Source: Carnobacterium sp. UBA5792
Lineage (GTDB): Bacteria; Bacillota; Bacilli; Lactobacillales; Carnobacteriaceae
Direction of reading: 5' to 3'
Assembly: GCA_002418295.1 (NCBI GenBank)
Contig: DIDU01000176.1
Span: 3,281-10,669 of the forward strand
DNA length: 7,389 nucleotides
Position numbers and translations under genes: made by a program. Within the stretch, counting starts at the first letter, position 1. The number at the start of each line of letters is the position of its first letter. Of this stretch, positions 6,285 through 7,389 are shown piece by piece. The notes beneath the pieces are model-generated. The model made no database searches, had not been told where the DNA came from, and saw only the letters and a list, made by a program, of their open reading frames with translations.

Positions 6285-6314
6285 TTGTCACAACAGAGAA
6301 ACGTTTTGTCACAA
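6285..6314. repeat. Two TTGTCACAA dyads 21 bp apart, candidate RpiR operators
   Basis: The nonamer TTGTCACAA occurs at 6285-6293 and again at 6306-6314. Each copy is itself a dyad (TTGT, C, ACAA). The start-to-start distance is 21 bp, two helical turns, so both copies face the same side of the DNA. An AAACGTTT palindrome (6299-6306) lies between them. They sit in the divergent GH4/rpiR gap, at about -76 to -105 for the predicted GH4 start and about -89 to -118 for rpiR. Binding by the adjacent RpiR protein is inferred. Confidence 0.55.
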
Positions 6315-6324
6315 GCAGTGTTCC

Positions 6325-6335
6325 GTTGCCGCAAC
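6325..6335. promoter_or_regulatory. GTTGCCGCAAC dyad in the divergent promoter region
   Basis: GTTGC and GCAAC form a perfect 5-bp inverted repeat around one central C. It lies 10 bases beyond the second TTGTCACAA copy, on the rpiR side. It could be a further protein-binding site or chance; its short arms keep confidence low. Confidence 0.25.
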
Positions 6336-6367
6336 TCTTACAAGCTCTCTAAACAGCGCCGCGTAGA

Positions 6368-6396
6368 TTGTTTCGTTATACTGAATGTGCTACTAT
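6368..6396 (+). promoter_or_regulatory. Promoter of the RpiR regulator gene
   Basis: A -35 TTGTTT (6368-6373) and a -10 TACTAT (6391-6396) are 17 bases apart and predict a start near 6403, just before the ribosome binding site. A better-looking TATACT (6377-6382) has no usable -35. Confidence 0.45.
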
Positions 6397-6408
6397 ATGG
6401 TTATTGCT

Positions 6409-6415
6409 AAGGAGG
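6409..6415 (+). promoter_or_regulatory. Ribosome binding site fixing the rpiR start
   Basis: AAGGAGG is a full-strength site 12 bases before the ATG at 6428. It decides that start over the in-frame TTG at 6368, which lies inside the predicted -35 box. Confidence 0.8.
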
Positions 6416-6427
6416 CGAAAAAGAAAA

Positions 6428-7165
6428 ATGTTGTTTCTTGATACAACCCCTGATTTAACTGATTTTGATATGGCTATTTACAAATACATCTCCAATCATT
6501 TAGACCAAGTAGCTTATATGCGAATCCGTGATTTAGCTGCTGAAACACATACGAGTACCACCAGTATTTTACGTTTCTGTAAAAAATTTGGTTGTTCTGG
6601 TTTTTCTGAATTTAGAATCAAACTGCAAATGTATTCAAAGGAACAAAAACAGCAAAAAATACAGTCTATTGATGAAACTGCTTATATCGATTTCTTAAAT
6701 CGGACTACACAACCTTTTTATAAAGAAAAAATTCGAGAAGCTGTTTCTTTGTTGCAAGATAAAGAGTTGATTTTATTCCTTGGCGAAGGTTCGTCTAATA
6801 TCATTGCTGAATATGGGGCTTTATATTTTTCGTCTATTTTCAATATGGCATTAAGAATTGAAGACCCTTCTAACCACCCAATTGACTATTTATCAAAAAA
6901 ACTATCTGATCAAGTCTGTATCATTGCATTGTCTGTTTCAGGAGAAACAAAAAATATCGTTAATTATTTGAATCACTTAAGCTTCAGCAGTAGTACCATT
7001 ATTTCAATCACTAACAGTTCGAAATCAACCATTGCTCGGCTTTCCGATGTCAATATTCCTTATTATATTACTCCAGAGTCTATTAAAGATGCAGATATTA
7101 CATCACAACTTCCAGCTCTTTACACAATCGAAACACTTGCAAAAGAAGTAAGAGCTACTAATTAA
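6428..7165 (+). CDS. MurR/RpiR-family regulator with SIS sugar-binding domain
   Basis: This 245-residue transcription factor has the two-part RpiR build. A helix-turn-helix domain (about 1-77) contains MRIRDLAAETHTSTTSILRF and then CKKFGCSGFSEFRIKL. A SIS phosphosugar-binding domain follows (about 100-235), with GEGSSN (119-124), SVSGET (169-174) and the ITNSSKSTIARLSD stretch (194-207). The serine-rich loops that hold a sugar phosphate look intact. The length is slightly shorter than many RpiR proteins (about 280), mainly at the ends. The gene is divergent from GH4 and converges on a second EIIC gene. It most likely senses the phosphosugar handled by GH4 and controls GH4, itself and perhaps the right-hand EIIC. 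Repressor or activator cannot be read directly, but the poor -35 of GH4 leans towards activation. The MurR resemblance also allows a MurNAc-6-phosphate effector, a link to the MupG operon. Confidence 0.92.
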   Translation: MLFLDTTPDLTDFDMAIYKYISNHLDQVAYMRIRDLAAETHTSTTSILRFCKKFGCSGFSEFRIKLQMYSKEQKQQKIQSIDETAYIDFLNRTTQPFYKEKIREAVSLLQDKELILFLGEGSSNIIAEYGALYFSSIFNMALRIEDPSNHPIDYLSKKLSDQVCIIALSVSGETKNIVNYLNHLSFSSSTIISITNSSKSTIARLSDVNIPYYITPESIKDADITSQLPALYTIETLAKEVRATN

Positions 7166-7182
7166 CTTTTTCATTATTCATA

Positions 7183-7248
7183 AAAAAACTAGAGCTGATT
7201 TAGAAAAAGGATTATTACCTTCTAAATCAGCTCTAAATTTATTTTTAA
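7183..7248. terminator. Bidirectional terminator between rpiR and the second EIIC
   Basis: A perfect 16-bp stem (7190-7205 and 7220-7235, arm TAGAGCTGATTTAGAA) has a 14-base loop. On the plus strand it is followed by a T-rich tail, ending rpiR. On the minus strand it runs into TTTTTTT (7183-7189 complement), ending the EIIC gene. One hairpin thus serves both convergent genes. Confidence 0.88.
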
Positions 7249-7250
7249 TT

Positions 7251-7389
7251 TTAATTATTTTGTTCTGCTAATTGCATCTTATTCACAGGTTCATCAATTT
7301 TTAAGAACGGTAAGTAGATAAATACGGAAACCACAATAATGACTATTTGAAGCGCGGCTGCCCGCCAGTCGCCCCCTGTAGCTAAGAAT
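7251..7389 (-). CDS. PTS EIIC, cellobiose/lactose family, C-terminal 46 residues only
   Basis: This is the 3' end of a second CelB-type permease; the rest lies beyond the right edge. The readable tail, FLATGGDWRAAALQIVIIVV and then SVFIYLPFLKIDEPVNKMQL, ends at TAA 7251-7253. It holds the last membrane segment and the YLPFLKI motif that corresponds to YYPFFKVFEKQ in the other EIIC of this window, with the same conserved W after a short loop. It converges on rpiR and shares its terminator. It probably supplies the 6-phospho-beta-glucoside cleaved by GH4. Family assignment rests on a short stretch but matches well. Confidence 0.75.
   Translation of the reverse strand, partial: FLATGGDWRAAALQIVIIVVSVFIYLPFLKIDEPVNKMQLAEQNN

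Noticed and set aside
6292..6305. Possible cre around AAACGTTT between the TTGTCACAA repeats
   Set aside because: Aligned to the cre consensus it fails at about four fixed positions.
6368..6427. In-frame TTG extension of the RpiR protein by 20 residues
   Set aside because: The TTG lies inside the predicted -35 box, has no ribosome binding site, and the added residues are not part of the RpiR fold; AAGGAGG at 6409-6415 points to ATG 6428.

Overview
The window looks like an accessory sugar-utilisation region from a low-GC Gram-positive bacterium. Strong AGGAGG-type ribosome binding sites, intrinsic terminators, CcpA-type cre motifs and phosphotransferase system (PTS) genes point to Lactobacillales. 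An Enterococcus or Carnobacterium relative is my best guess, but no marker gene fixes the genus.

Layout from left to right. Five genes plus a 5'-complete fragment lie on the minus strand, so they read right to left. GH4 6-phospho-beta-glucosidase (4812-6170) is a stand-alone unit with its own terminator (4754-4785). Next comes a GntR/UTRA regulator (3856-4560), followed by a hairpin, and then a four-gene PTS operon. That operon has a recognisable promoter (3706-3734) and encodes a CelB-type EIIC permease (2325-3665), a small membrane protein of unknown function (1993-2265), a MupG/GH170 (DUF871) protein (911-1996) and an EF_0837-type metal-dependent amidohydrolase (894-1). The amidohydrolase loses its C-terminus at the left edge. 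To the right, an RpiR/SIS regulator (6428-7165) is divergent from GH4. It converges on the 3' end of a second CelB-type EIIC (7251-7389), and a bidirectional terminator separates the two.

How the genes may work together. The GH4 enzyme, the RpiR regulator and probably the right-hand EIIC form a beta-glucoside module: PTS import with phosphorylation, then hydrolysis of the 6-phospho-beta-glucoside. The GntR, EIIC, small membrane protein, MupG and amidohydrolase genes form a second module. Its gene set suggests uptake of a phosphorylated amino-sugar or cell-wall-type disaccharide, cleavage by MupG and further processing by the amidohydrolase. No EIIA, EIIB, MurQ or N-acetylglucosamine enzyme is in the window, so the substrate is inferred, not shown.

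The regulatory DNA is unusually readable. There is a full-consensus cre in the GH4 leader, a near-consensus cre over the -35 of the PTS operon, a perfect 14-bp palindrome in the spacer of that promoter, and two identical TTGTCACAA dyads exactly 21 bp apart between GH4 and rpiR. I saw no mobile element, CRISPR array, tRNA or rRNA.
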